A stretch of DNA of 64,000 nucleotides from Meconema thalassinum. Lineage: Eukaryota; Arthropoda; Insecta; Orthoptera; Tettigoniidae. The position numbers and the translations under genes are program-made. The stretch spans positions 1,391,236,223-1,391,300,222 of the forward strand of contig OX336388.2 in NCBI GenBank assembly GCA_946902985.2, in the 5' to 3' direction. Below are positions 44,243 to 55,239 of the stretch, piece by piece (position 1 is the stretch's first letter; each line of letters starts with the position of its first letter). Under the pieces are notes generated by a model. That model had not been told where the DNA came from and searched no databases. It saw nothing but the letters and a program-made list of their open reading frames with translations.

Positions 44243-46200
44243 TCACTTTTTTTTTTTTTTTTTTTTTCTTTTCCTAATGCCCCTGGAAAACGTATAAATG
44301 GATTTATTTGATTTCTTTCGGCTGCATTCCAATATTTTTGTTTTACAGTTATTGATTTTCATCATGAATTCTTCCCTCAAGGCGGAGTCCATTACATTTA
44401 AGAACTCATTCATATCCTTTGGTGAATCAGCTAACAACAAATCAACAAATCTCAGAATTGAAATTATTTCTCCATGAATCTTGACTCCTACTTTTAATTT
44501 TTCTCCAACTTCCTTCATTGCTTGTTCAATGTATAGATTGAGAAGTATGGGTGATAAGTTGCAGCCTTGCCTTACACTTTTTTGATTACCAGCTTCTCTC
44601 TCATGTCCTTCAACTCGAATAACTGCCATTTGGTTTCTGTATAGGTTGAAGATCACCCTCCTATCCCTGTACTTTATTCCAATCCTTTTCGAAATGTCAA
44701 ACAACTTACTCCAATCAACATTATTAAAAGCCTTTTCTAAGTCTACAAATGCCATGAGCATTTTCTTATCTTTCCTTATTCTACCTTCCAAGATCAGCCT
44801 AAGACTTAGTACAGCTTCCCTTGTTCCTATATTTCTTCTAAAACTAGATTGGTCTTCACCCAACTCAGTTTCTATCTGTCTTTCCATCTTCTTGTAAATT
44901 ATTCTAGTCAAGATCTTTGAAGCATGAGTGATCAAGCTGAATGTACGGTAATCTTCACATATGTCAGTTCCTGCTTTCTTTGGTATAGGGTTGATAACAT
45001 TCTTCATAAAATCAGAGGGTACCTCACCAGTCTCATAAATCTTACATAGCCAGTGGAATAACGTAGCAACTCAGTCGGTATAAATCTATGCTTAAGACTT
45101 CTAGTGCTCTATCAAATTCTGATCTCAATATTAAATCTTTCTCTTCCTCGTCAATTTCCTCTTCTCTTTCCATTACATGATCATCAAACTCCTTACCCCT
45201 GTGCAAACGCTGTATGTAAGCTTTTCATCTCACAACCTTTTCTTCTCTGTTAGAGGTTTTCCATCTGAATACTTAATATTCCAGTACTTAATCTTCCTTT
45301 CCCCAAAAGTACTCGTAATCCTTCAATAATCTGTATCTACTTTTCCTACTTTCAGACAATTTTCTATATTTGCACATTTCTCTTTCAACAATTCTTCCTT
45401 CACTTCCTTGCATTTCTTGTTTACCTCATTTTTCAAACTTCTCTATTCTAGTTTCGCCCTTTCATCTCATGCATTCTTGTGCTTCCCCCTTTCATCCATT
45501 ATTTCTAGTATATTCTGTGTGATCCACGGTTTTCTACCTATTCCTTCCTTTCTACCAATGTTTTCTATTGCGGATTTTGTTAATTCGTTCTTCAAAAGTG
45601 CCTATTCTTCTGCATTTGAAGTTTGTTCAGGGCTCTTCATTAGTCCTACCCTTATACTTCTCTTGAATCTTTTATTCACATCCTTCTCTTTCAGTTTGTC
45701 TACTGCCCACCTCTTTGGCTTTTGACTTTTCTTCAGTTTCTACAGCTTTAATCTGCATTTCATAACAACTAGATTGTGGTCAGAGTTTATGTCAGATATG
45801 GGATATGTATTGCAATCCAAAATATTGTTACTGAATCTCTGTTTGACCATAATGAAGTCGATTTGGAAACGCCCTGGTTCTCCTGGTCTCATCCATGTGT
45901 ACATTCTTCTATTGTGGTTATTGAATAGCTATGACTAACTTGTGCTCAGTGCTGAGTTCCAGCAGCCTACTTTTTCGATCATTCCTTTCACCTAATCTTA
46001 ATTCTCCAACTATCTTCCCTTCTTTTCCTTTTCCTACCACAGCATTCCAATCTCCCATTACTATAACATTTTCGTCACTCTTGATATTACCTCAGAATTT
46101 CATCTATTTCTTCGTAGACTTTCTCAACATCTTCATCATACAAAACCTATGTGCATCAGAGCAGTACAAGTCTATATGCCTACCAGCAACGTTGTAGCTA
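44243..46200 (-). pseudogene. Degenerate LINE (endonuclease traces and RT), ending in poly(A)
   Basis: The best frame is 45007-44243: INPIPKKAGTDICEDYRTFS, GTREAVLSLRLILEGRIRKD, MAFVDLEKAFNNVDWSKLF, SVRQGCNLSPILLNLYIEQA, then ILRFVDLLLADSPKDM where RFADD is expected; both catalytic Asp are disturbed (FVDL). Upstream to ~46,200 there are several shifted scraps of the linker and endonuclease. On the minus strand a 21-base A run (44267-44247) ends the coding part, well before the usual LINE C-terminus. Confidence 0.75.
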
Positions 46201-46261
46201 AAATCAATTACTGGCAATGAAGACCATCTGTAAGTCAACAAAAAAAGATCGGGGAGCTATT

Positions 46262-46720
46262 GAGATCTGTGAAGGACGTACATCATGCATATTCTGTTGC
46301 AGGCATCTATAGGGTCTCTTGGAGGTGTGCCACCACCAAAAAAAAAGCATTGACGACACAGATATTCTCCATAATACATCACTGCATTCGATTGCAATGA
46401 GAAGCCATCGAGCACACTAATAGTTTCTACCAGAGAGAAGGATTAGTATGTGTCAAGAACGGCCGGATCCTCATCTTCAAGAACACAGGAAAAAGCCGGA
46501 AGCAAGCTATGACCCAGATGAAGCAGATACATCTCCAGCCTCCTGTGCTGCAGACTGCTGGGTCAGCATTGGGCATGCTTCCTGCAGATGACTAATCACC
46601 CATATTAATAGGACTACCAGCAGGGACTCCACTCCAGTTCACTGCCAACTGCCAGACACAGTGGATCCCTGAAGATGCCAGACACAGTATCCAGTGAAAC
46701 ATTGAGAAACCCAAACCCTA
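46262..46720 (+). pseudogene. Penelope-like GIY-YIG trace
   Basis: The + strand encodes LLRSVKDVHHAYSVAGIYRV followed by a Cys, then, after frame breaks, REAIEHTNSFYQREGL-like sequence. Penelope-like elements end in a GIY-YIG endonuclease with GIYRI...C and EAIEIHK...NFNREEG. The following ~200 bp, with GLHSSSLPTARHSGSLKMPD, resembles the tail seen after such domains. Very degraded. Confidence 0.4.
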
Positions 46721-46960
46721 TTAGACCATGATCAACAAGCCTGGAAAACTTGTTCATCCATTTTGATGGTGGCCATGAAAGTCTAAACCGTTACTTTGTG
46801 GCAAGGAATTTTAGCGGACTAACAGTCATGTGAAGACCAGAAAAAAAAATTGCAAATAGTCTTTGAGAAAAATTATTTGGGAACACCTACACCTCAATAT
46901 CATTTGTTCCTTTGACATTACCAAAGTCTTGGCAATAATTTTTGCTTGTTTTTATTTTAG

Positions 46961-47112
46961 GGATACGCTCTGCTAGTTTTCAAGGAAATGTGTTAACCAT
47001 TGGTACTGGCGTTGGGATTCTCATGTTCTATGACCTTCGAGCTGGAAAATATCTGGACTCAAGTATAAACTCTAGTCGGACAGTAGTTCTGAAGGCTTCC
47101 AAAGGATGGGTG
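46961..47112 (+). CDS. DCAF12: DCAF12 homologue, WD40 exon B
   Basis: Acceptor tttattttag ends at 46960; donor gtaagt begins at 47113. The exon encodes [34 protein letters not shown] and KASKGWV, aligning with the DCAF12 stretch IRSVSFYEHIITVGTG...LLFYDIRAQRFLE and GKGWL. The conserved FYDxRA is the WD-type end of a propeller blade. It joins exon A in phase 1 and exon C in phase 0. No disruption is seen, unlike the surrounding transposons. Confidence 0.92.
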
Positions 47113-47289
47113 GTAAGTAGCAGTTTCTGGTACAAGTTATTTGTTGTCATTGATATCTTGATGTTTGTACAGTAAAACCTCGATTAACCGCTCTGCGGAT
47201 TATCCGTCACCTAAAAAGATGGTCGATTTTTTAAAAAGCGATGTACAGTCGCAGTCGCTCCAAAATTGAATGAGTGAACTCCTGATGTC

Positions 47290-47372
47290 AATAATAATAC
47301 AGTAATAATAATGTTATTGGTTTTACGTCCCACTAACTACTTTGACGGTTTTCGGAGACGCCGAGGTGCCGA
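47290..47372 (-). mobile_element. SINE 3'-end fragment
   Basis: ttattggttttacgtcccac followed by taactactttgacggttttc and ggagacgccgaggtgcc is the widely spread insect SINE tail, read on the minus strand with an (ATT)n end at ~47,290-47,312. No tRNA head is seen here. Confidence 0.6.
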
Positions 47373-47794
47373 AGACTGATGCTATTCAAATTCAACAGTC
47401 ACAAACTTTATTATCCATTCCATTATTGAAGAATAATGTACTGTAACGTGCCCTCTCCCAGCCAACGGAGAGTAGAGTCCGGTATGCTTATCATTTCTAC
47501 TTCTCAATGATGCTTACAACCTAATTGGTAGCGTGTAACATCGAGCACTAAATGTAGATCTTTCACCTCGTTCTTCAAGGTTAAATATTTTCATCACAGA
47601 CTACTGCATCGTAAATATTTCACAATGCACAGGGATCGGAAACCAGGCTAGTGGTCCGTCTGTTAACCGCCTCTATTTTTAGACAGGTAGCAGGTAGGCT
47701 ACATTCTGTCTGCATTCTGTACCATAGTGCAAAGCAAGGAAGTGAGAGTGACTGATAAAGTTGAACATTTATTTTCCGTTCTAACAGCCGAGAA

Positions 47795-49100
47795 ATGTTG
47801 AGATCGAAATCTGCAGTGGAAAAAAAAAACGTGTAGTTTTAACCATACAAAATAAAGTTATAATCGAACGGTTCAAAAAAGGTGAACTAATCTCAAATTT
47901 AGCATCAGAGTTCGGTGTGGGTGTGACAACATTGCAGGACGTAATGAAGAGTAAAGACAAAGTGTTACAGTTTGCAGCAAATTCTGACAGTTCGCATGGA
48001 CTTGCTAAAAGAAAAACAATGAAACCATCAAACTTTAGAAACGAGTTTAAGCGCATAATTGAGAGATACAATTACGTTCCAAGTCAAGTGTACAATGCCG
48101 ATGAAACTGGACTTTATTGGAAGTGCTTACCTAGTAAAACACTAGCAGCTGCTGAAGAGAAATCAGCTCCTGGTAACAAAACTAGTAAAGAGCGCGTTAC
48201 CATCTTGTGCAGTGCAAACGCTAGTGGCGACCATAAATTAAAATTAGCTGTTGTTCTTTCAAAGGAACAGTGATGAAATATTTTCCAGTAGATTATTCTC
48301 ATAACAAATCTGCATGGATGACACGCGATATTTTCAGGACTTGGTTCCATAATAAGTTCGTTCCACGGGTTCGAGATTTCTTGGCTTCCAAGGGCTTGCC
48401 ATTAAAGGCCGTCCTTTTTCTTCATAATGCACCCTCTCACCCTGTTGATACAGAGTTGAAATCAGAGGATGAAAACATTTTTGTTTCCTATTTGCCACCT
48501 AATGTAACTTCATTAATTCAGCCGATGGACCAGGGCGTCATCGCAACCTTCAAGTCGCATTATAAGCGGGAATTGCTAGGCCTCTTACTTTCTTAAGAAA
48601 CTTCGATGATTGAGTTCTGGAAAAACTCAATCTTAAGGAAGCGCTTTATCTTGCCCTGAAATCATGGGATCTAGTAACCGCTCAGAACATCACTCGATCG
48701 TGGAGAAAATTATATGTTGATGTCGAAGAGCTCGCCAACAATTTTCATGGGTTCACTGATGAATATGAAAATGAAGGATTGATGATCCACGATATTCTGA
48801 AGACTATTGAAAATAACATTCATTATGGAGAAGTGGATGAAAGTAACATTGAGGAGTGGCTTCATACTGATGATGTATTGCCTGGGTATCACATTTTAAC
48901 TGATGACGAAATAGTAAATAAAAGTGCCAACGGGAACACGGCAGTCAGCTGCGTAGTGACGAGTGAAAGTGAAGAAGAGTGCGTCACAAACAATCGCGTA
49001 CCTCTCCGCGCTGGAGTCGGCTGAAACGCTAATGGAATTCTTGGAGCAAGAGGACGATATGGATTTTTCAGACATTCTAATAATTAGGAAGCTCAGAATG
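47795..49100 (+). pseudogene. Tigger/jerky-like transposase, broken
   Basis: Starts near 47795. An A-run at 47820-47830 shifts the frame into KVIIERFKKGELISNLASEF and GVGVTTLQDVM (psq-type HTH). The CENP-B-type HTH is deleted: KRKTMKPSNF passes straight to IERYNYVPSQVYNADETGLY, the first catalytic Asp. A further frameshift lies near 48,270. The second Asp is His in FLHNAPSHPVDT (usual DNAPSHP). The third Asp is present in PPNVTSLIQPMDQGVIATF. After a stop at ~48,594 the C-terminal part continues in other frames (IENNIHYGEVDESNIEEWL; LESAETLMEFLEQED). Inactive. Confidence 0.82.
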
Positions 49101-49108
49101 GACATATA

Positions 49109-49406
49109 TAGTGCGCCAGGGAACGTTCTCCGCAGTGCCTACAAGCTGCTGCGAGAGATTACGTCACCAGTTATGTTGGCAGCACGGCTGTCGCTTGTAT
49201 CATAACAAACAGTAAACTTTATACTCCCACAGCCATTCATAACATACTGTTGCACTCTTCCAATAATAACTATACGTACTGACGATTTCGACAGCCCACA
49301 CATGTGGCCTTCGCCCTATCAAGGACACCGTGCTGACGACTAAACTGATGACGCTACCTCTCGCAGCTGCTCGTAGCCACTGCGGAGAACATTTCCTGGC
49401 GCCCTG
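49109..49406. mobile_element. TA-flanked MITE, 298 bp, long inverted repeats
   Basis: The left arm tagtgcgccagggaacgttc and the right arm (inverse) cagggcgccaggaaatgttc agree over about 95 bp with scattered mismatches; TA lies at 49107-49108 and 49407-49408. It sits in the 3' end of the Tigger, just after the transposase C-terminus. Mariner-like by target site. Confidence 0.75.
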
Positions 49407-49590
49407 TAGAAGAAAATAAGCTGTAGGAGAGTGCAAAAAAAAGTAATTGATTTTTTAAAGCAGCTTAAATGACACCAGGTAAATTAATTCATTTATGGTC
49501 TGCTGGTAATTTAGGTGAATATTTAGTACGTACTGTTGTAGCTTTGACTATATTTCGGTTTTAAAGAGGGTTTAATGCACTGCATTTTAA

Positions 49591-49941
<351 letters not shown>

Positions 49942-50250
49942 TCAGTGGTTTGGTAGTTAATTTGTATGTATGTGGCAATTAAAGATTAAGGGCATATGTT
50001 TCCTCAGCTGTTAAGTACTTTGCTAACTGAGTTTTAGTGGTTGTTTCATTGATATCGTTGATAATTTTTTAAGTTATATCTTTTATATGTCATATAATTT
50101 GAAAATATTTTAAATTATTCAAAATATATATTTAATGATCATGTACTGTAATTAATAGGATATAGTATGATCTGAATTTTATAATTATTGGTGAATCCAC
50201 GTTGACTTACATACCATAATTTCCTTTAAATAAACAAGGCAAATAAAATG
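49942..50250 (+). other. Probable DCAF12 3' UTR
   Basis: AT-rich, gene-free sequence after the stop. Candidate polyadenylation signals aataaa at 50229-50234 and 50242-50247; an earlier attaaa variant lies at about 49,979-49,984. Which one is used cannot be told from sequence. Confidence 0.5.
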
Positions 50251-50433
50251 GGTCTACCTACTCAATACAGTACACAAATTTAATTATTTCTGAACAGTTA
50301 TACATCTTTTGGACTATGTGTCAATTAGTGAAAACAATCTGTCTGAAATCGAACTCTCAGTATCTACTAATAATGGAATGAGTAGTAGTAGTAGAAACTA
50401 TGTAGTTTCTAAATCAACAACTAGAGTCTATGT

Positions 50434-52288
50434 GTGGTGTGTTGTGTTATGAATTTTTCAATTTCAGTTGTTTGGCACCTACCTGCAGTCCATGTGTTTG
50501 GAATATTGGCAACTGGTTCTCGTGTTGTGTTTGAAGATGGTGATTTTGTAGAGTATGTTAATTCATTGAGTGATGATTCTGATTATGTCGAATCAGGCGA
50601 TGATTCAGATTATGCTGCGAGTGATCATAATGCCGGTAATATTTCAAATAATGACAATAGTGATGATGTAAACAAACTTTTTCGTGCGACAGTGATTCAT
50701 GAAATTTCCGATTCAGACGGTAATGATAGTGATGGGAATAATGCCAGATTTGATGGAGACAGTAACGACGATGATGACCAGGTTCCCGATTACCGTGAAA
50801 TTCAATCTGATCACGATGTACAATATCAACCCTCTCCTGTATTCCTCGAGATGCCTGGCCCTAAACATGCACCACCTCCTAATGCCAGATCAAGTCTGTT
50901 TTTCACCCTTTCTTTGTGGGAATTGATGGTCAATGAAACAAACAGATATGCCAGCCAATATTTCTGTCCCGTGTGCAGCAGTTATCTCCTAATTCTAGAG
51001 CCAGGGAATGGCGACCTGTCACTGTTGCAGAAATGAAGGCATTTGTTGCACTTATTCTTGAAATGGGAATAACTCGTAGACCTAGTATATTTTCATACTG
51101 GACTAAAAATTCCAGGAACATTCCATGGTTTGGGGAAATGTTTTCCAGGAACAGATTCCAATTAGTTTTAAAATTCTTCCATCTAGTGGACAATAAGACA
51201 TTTTTCCCTCCAGGCCATCAAAGCTATGATTTGTGTGGCAGATTTGACCCCCTTGTACAACATGCAAACCATGTATTCCGTCAACATTATAGCCCTCACC
51301 AACATCTCAGTATAGATGAGTCACTCGTAGGAACAAAGTGTCATTCTTCCCTCACACAGTACCTCCCCAAGAAAAAACATCACAGATGGGGAATCTGGAT
51401 GTTATATGACTCTGTTGTGAATTATTGTTGGAGTTTTATTGCTACCGAGGAGTGAAGAGTGAAGTTGACGAAGCTCAAATCAAACAGCATGGCCTTGGTC
51501 ACATGGTAGTCACTAAGTTGTTGAAATTAGGAAATTATTTGCAGAAGGGCTACCATGTAGTACCAGATAGTTTTCTTTTTTTTCAAGCATTCCTTTAGCT
51601 TGTTACCTATTTTCAAAAGACACTACTTCACTGGTACCCTTAGACGAAGCAGAAAGAAATACCACAAGGACAGATTTGATGTAGGGGAAGTAAAATATTG
51701 TAGGAGTAATAAAATCCTAGTTACAGGGTATCGTGAAAAAAATATCTTAAAAAAATCCAATTTTGCTCTTGTCCACTAACGCTGTAGCTAAAAATAAAAC
51801 AACAATTAAAATTAGGAATAAAAAACAAAAGGAAATTACAAAACAAGATATAATTCACAAGTACCTAGGTACAATGCATACATGGGAGAAGTAGATGCTT
51901 CAGATATGATGTTGTACACTTACCTGGATGAGAGGCACACTCTGAAATTTTGGAAGAAGGTGGTGTTTTGTATCATAGCTAGGATGGTGCTAAATTCCTA
52001 TATATTATATAAAGAAAATACTACCAACAAGAAAATGAACAAGCTAAAGTTTACTTCTAGCATTATTGAGGATTTAGAAATAGAATGGGAAATACACAGA
52101 AATCCACTCCCTACTCCAACAACTTGTCCTGTAGGAGGGGCTTTGTTAGAAAAATTACCCAGTAGAAATTAAAATGGTGTGTAGTGTGCACCTAAAAGGA
52201 TGGTGGGCCAATAAAAAGGTCCAATATTGTGTGTGCCAAGTGTAAGAAAGGTGTGTATGGTTTGTGTGTTGGACTGCACAAGTGCTGA
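50434..52288 (+). pseudogene. piggyBac transposase, frameshifted
   Basis: An acidic N-terminus (SDDSDYVESGDDSDYAAS; DSDGNDSDGNN) is followed by PVFLEMPGPKH and WELMVNETNRYA, then after a frameshift near 50,975 the catalytic half: REWRPVTVAEMKAFVALILE, IPWFGEMFSRNRFQLVLKFF, LSIDESLVGTKC (first Asp) and YLPKKKHHRWGIWMLYDS (second Asp). A stop at ~51,453 and further shifts follow; MGEVDASDMMLYTYLDERHT holds the last Asp. The end, to 52288, contains CxxC/CxxxxH residues (CVVC, CAKCKKG, GLHKC) of the usual C-terminal Cys-rich domain. Three or more frame breaks. TTAA ends were not located. Confidence 0.85.
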
Positions 52289-53100
52289 GAGATAAAAGTT
52301 CGTGAGTGTAAATATGTACATATAACATGTGTGAGTACTGATCAGGAAAAGTTGTTTCTTAGAAGAACTATCTCAATACGGTGATATTTTGTAAAGTGGT
52401 AAACAATACGTAAATGTGCACAGAAATATAAAAATGTAGGTGAGTGCAGTCAAAATACTAGGTGGTATAGAGATCTCTTTTTTCAAAATTGCATGAGAAA
52501 ATTTATTTTTTTATTTGGCACTGTGAATTATTTTCATGGTATTAATACGAGTTAAGAGAGAAATCACTTACCTACAAGGAGGTGTAAACTACAATGAAAT
52601 ATCTTGATCTTCAGTGCTGCATAATAAGCATTTTCTCTTTGGCAATCTTAGCACACATGATAGTAAGGAGGCCGGCACTAAGAGGGTAAAACATGGTGAC
52701 GACAGGCTTTGCCTGACAAATTTCCCTGATGTTTCCACAAAATTCCCTAATATTAATTTAATGGATAATGTATCTTATATATTAAAATAGTTTTCAAAAA
52801 TTTCACCCTTTACTAAAACTGAAATATCTTGGGAAGTATTTGCGCTACGACGACGTTTGTTGTCTTAAAATGTAATGCCCGTCAAGCAACGTCGATTGAT
52901 ATCCACCTTACTTGATTATATCATTCGAGTATTAAAATAATTGCGAATATTACTTCCTTCAAGGTCTCACGAAAATAGAATCGAATGACTTGACGGACAT
53001 ATTGTCGCTAGGCGACAACGACTAACACTGTATCATGATATTCAACGCCGCCCCAATAATAAATCTAACTTGATATTAACAGAGAGTTCCCTAATTACGT
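52289..53100. other. No gene seen
   Basis: Probably the 3' non-coding part of the piggyBac element and unassigned flank. Nothing recognised. Confidence 0.4.
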
Positions 53101-53216
53101 CATGATATCGTTAACTTCTACTTGCTCCACTCGGGCGCTAATGTCGCATGTATCCATACATGATATCGTTAACTTCTACCTGTTCCACTCGGGCGCTAAT
53201 GTCGCATGTATCCATA
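53101..53216. repeat. 58-bp tandem duplication
   Basis: catgatatcgttaacttcta at 53101 recurs at 53159; the two 58-bp units differ at about two positions (cttgctcc versus cctgttcc). Confidence 0.9.
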
Positions 53217-53584
53217 TAATAAGTAGAACAGGATTCTCTGCACATAATTTAATTAAAACTTCTCAAAGAATGGATTACTTTGAGACTGAAATGCTCATGC
53301 ACAATCACAGCCATTTTGCTAATGACACTGTCATGTCAACATCTCTTTGAATGACAACAAATACTGTATACGAAAGACAACTAATTTCACGAAGATGCCG
53401 CTACAGTCGAATGTTGGAACCGCCATTTTGTATTGTGTATCCAATCTTTCAATTATATAGCCTTTGGTCTCACCAGCTACAAACTGTCTTCTTTTCGTTT
53501 CATCATTCGTCCTTACAGGTTGTGTGCTCAATCAAAACAATGAATCATATTATGATGAATGAGAGGCGACACTCAATTACAAAT

Positions 53585-53990
53585 TACAATTACAAAGATT
53601 AAAGGTGACGGTAATTGTCTGTTCAGGTCATTGGCATATTGTGAGCACAACAATCAGAGTTTATTTACACAGGTTAGAAAGAGAATTGTAAAACATGTTA
53701 CAGACAATTGGAATAATTATTCTTCCTTTATTGTTGGCAACAGCGATATGTACGAAACTTTATCAATACGAGCGATGAATAAAAAATGTATATGTCTATG
53801 ACTGGTATTCATGGAGGTCATGTTGAGTTAGTTGCCGCTGCTCAAGTTTACAAAATGGATATTGACATAATCACTAATAAAAAAACTCATAGTGTAAAAG
53901 CAGAAAATACGCCATCAAATAGAATAATTTCTTTGCTATACTCTGGGGATGGGTGGAACGGTCATTATGGCGTTTTAAATACCGGTATCA
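53585..53990 (+). pseudogene. OTU-like cysteine protease domain, copy 1
   Basis: Reads KIKGDGNCLFRSLAYCEHNN (catalytic Asp-Gly-Asn-Cys) and LFTQVRKRIVKHVTDNWNNY, then loses frame by a one-base deletion after MYET and has an in-frame TAA in what should be TSD(D/E)YKM. It resumes with MTGIHGGHVELVAAAQVYKM and ends ISLLYSGDGWNGHYGVLN with the catalytic His. So the catalytic Cys and His are both present but in different frames. It is about 70% identical in sequence to copy 2. Confidence 0.85.
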
Positions 53991-55165
53991 GTGCTAAATC
54001 AGTTGAGAACGTGGATGCCAAGTCACTCGATTCAGTGGCTGATTTACAGTTTCAAACTAAGAGTGGGTTTGCGTGCAGTAAAACCCCTGGATCGTGTCGG
54101 AAGCGAACCTCAGAACCAGTTAGCCAGAGACAAAATGTGATAAGAATTAAAGGTGACAGAAATTGTCTGTTCAGGGCATTGGCATATTGTGTGTACAACA
54201 AGCAGAGTTTATTTACAAAGGTTATAAAACGAATTCTTCAACATATTACAGACAATTGGAATAATTATTCTTCCTTGATTGTTGGCAACAGTGATATGTA
54301 CGAAACTGCTATCAATACGAGCGATGATTACAAAATGCATATGTCTATGAATGGTATTCATGGAGGTCATGTTAAGTTAGTTGCCGCTGCTCAAGTTTAC
54401 AAAATGAATATTAACATAGTTACTAATAAAAAAACGCATACTGTGAACGCCGAAAATACGCCACCAAATAGAATAATTTCCTTACTGTATTCTGGAGATG
54501 GCCGGAACGGTCAATATGATGTCCTAGATATCAGTGCTAACTCAGAGTCAAGTATGGTCGAAAACGTCAATACCAAGAAACAGAAACGAGCACTATGCGA
54601 CTCAAATCAATATCAGAAACAGATTGTCACAAAACCGTTCTCAGCCACTTATCGATGTGCTATTTTTGATACTATTCCCTACATAGAACCATTCTCAATT
54701 GGAAGTCTGTGTAACATTTGTCAACACTGCTCAGCTGTATACTTTTCAAAAGAGAAAAATACAAGTGGTCACTTTTCTTTTTGTTGTAGCGATGGCAAAG
54801 TGAAACTTCCACCATACGCAATACTTCCAGAAATTAAGCAGTTGTTTACGAATTGTGACGAAATCAGTAAAAATTTTAGGAAAAATGTTTGGCAGTATAA
54901 TAATGCTATGTCGTTTATATCCTTTGGTGCTACTGCTGAGCTACTACCGAGCCATGGGCCTTACTGTTTCAAAATCAAAGGTGTCATTCATCATAGAATT
55001 TCCCCTTTATATGCCAGAAAGCAGGATAACAGTTCTTATGGCCAACTATACATCTTAGAATTTTCAGAGGCAAATGATTTAAGGCTACTGAATGATGCTA
55101 ATCACGAACTGAGAGAAGATACCCTCAGTCTTTTAAATAGTTTACTAGATCAGCACAATCCTTAA
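53786..55165 (+). pseudogene. Helitron N-terminal ORF: end of OTU 1, OTU 2, Cys-rich region
   Basis: 459 open codons. OTU copy 2 (~54,137-54,540) reads IKGDRNCLFRALAYCVYNKQ, TSDDYKMHMSMNGIHGGHVK and LLYSGDGRNGQYDVLD: the Gly before Asn-Cys is Arg, and the catalytic His is Gln (NGQYD for NGHYG), so it is predicted to be inactive. The linker is Ser/Lys-rich. Then comes the Helitron N-terminal block: GSLCNICQHCSAVYFSKEKN, FCCSDGKVKLPPYAILPEIK, FRKNVWQYNNAMSFISFGAT, HGPYCFKIKGVIHHRISPLY. A TAA at 55163-55165 stops it where Helitron proteins continue (usual NPY at this point). Confidence 0.85.
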
Positions 55166-55239
55166 GTGCGCTCTTATAAAACAAAGCACCAGAAAGTAAG
55201 TGATGAGAAAAATCAGCTCTAAAATAAAATCGTCGTCAA

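Larger units (their letters stand above)
25760..46960 (+). other. DCAF12 intron, 21.2 kb
   Basis: GT at 25760 and AG at 46959-46960. It is filled with LINE, Tigger, mariner, hAT and satellite insertions listed separately. Insertions occur in both orientations relative to the gene. Confidence 0.85.

Noticed and set aside
50973..51455. piggyBac ORF as a domesticated (PGBD-like) host gene
   Set aside because: The catalytic half is separated by frameshifts from both ends, and there is a stop before the last catalytic Asp; domesticated genes keep an intact frame.
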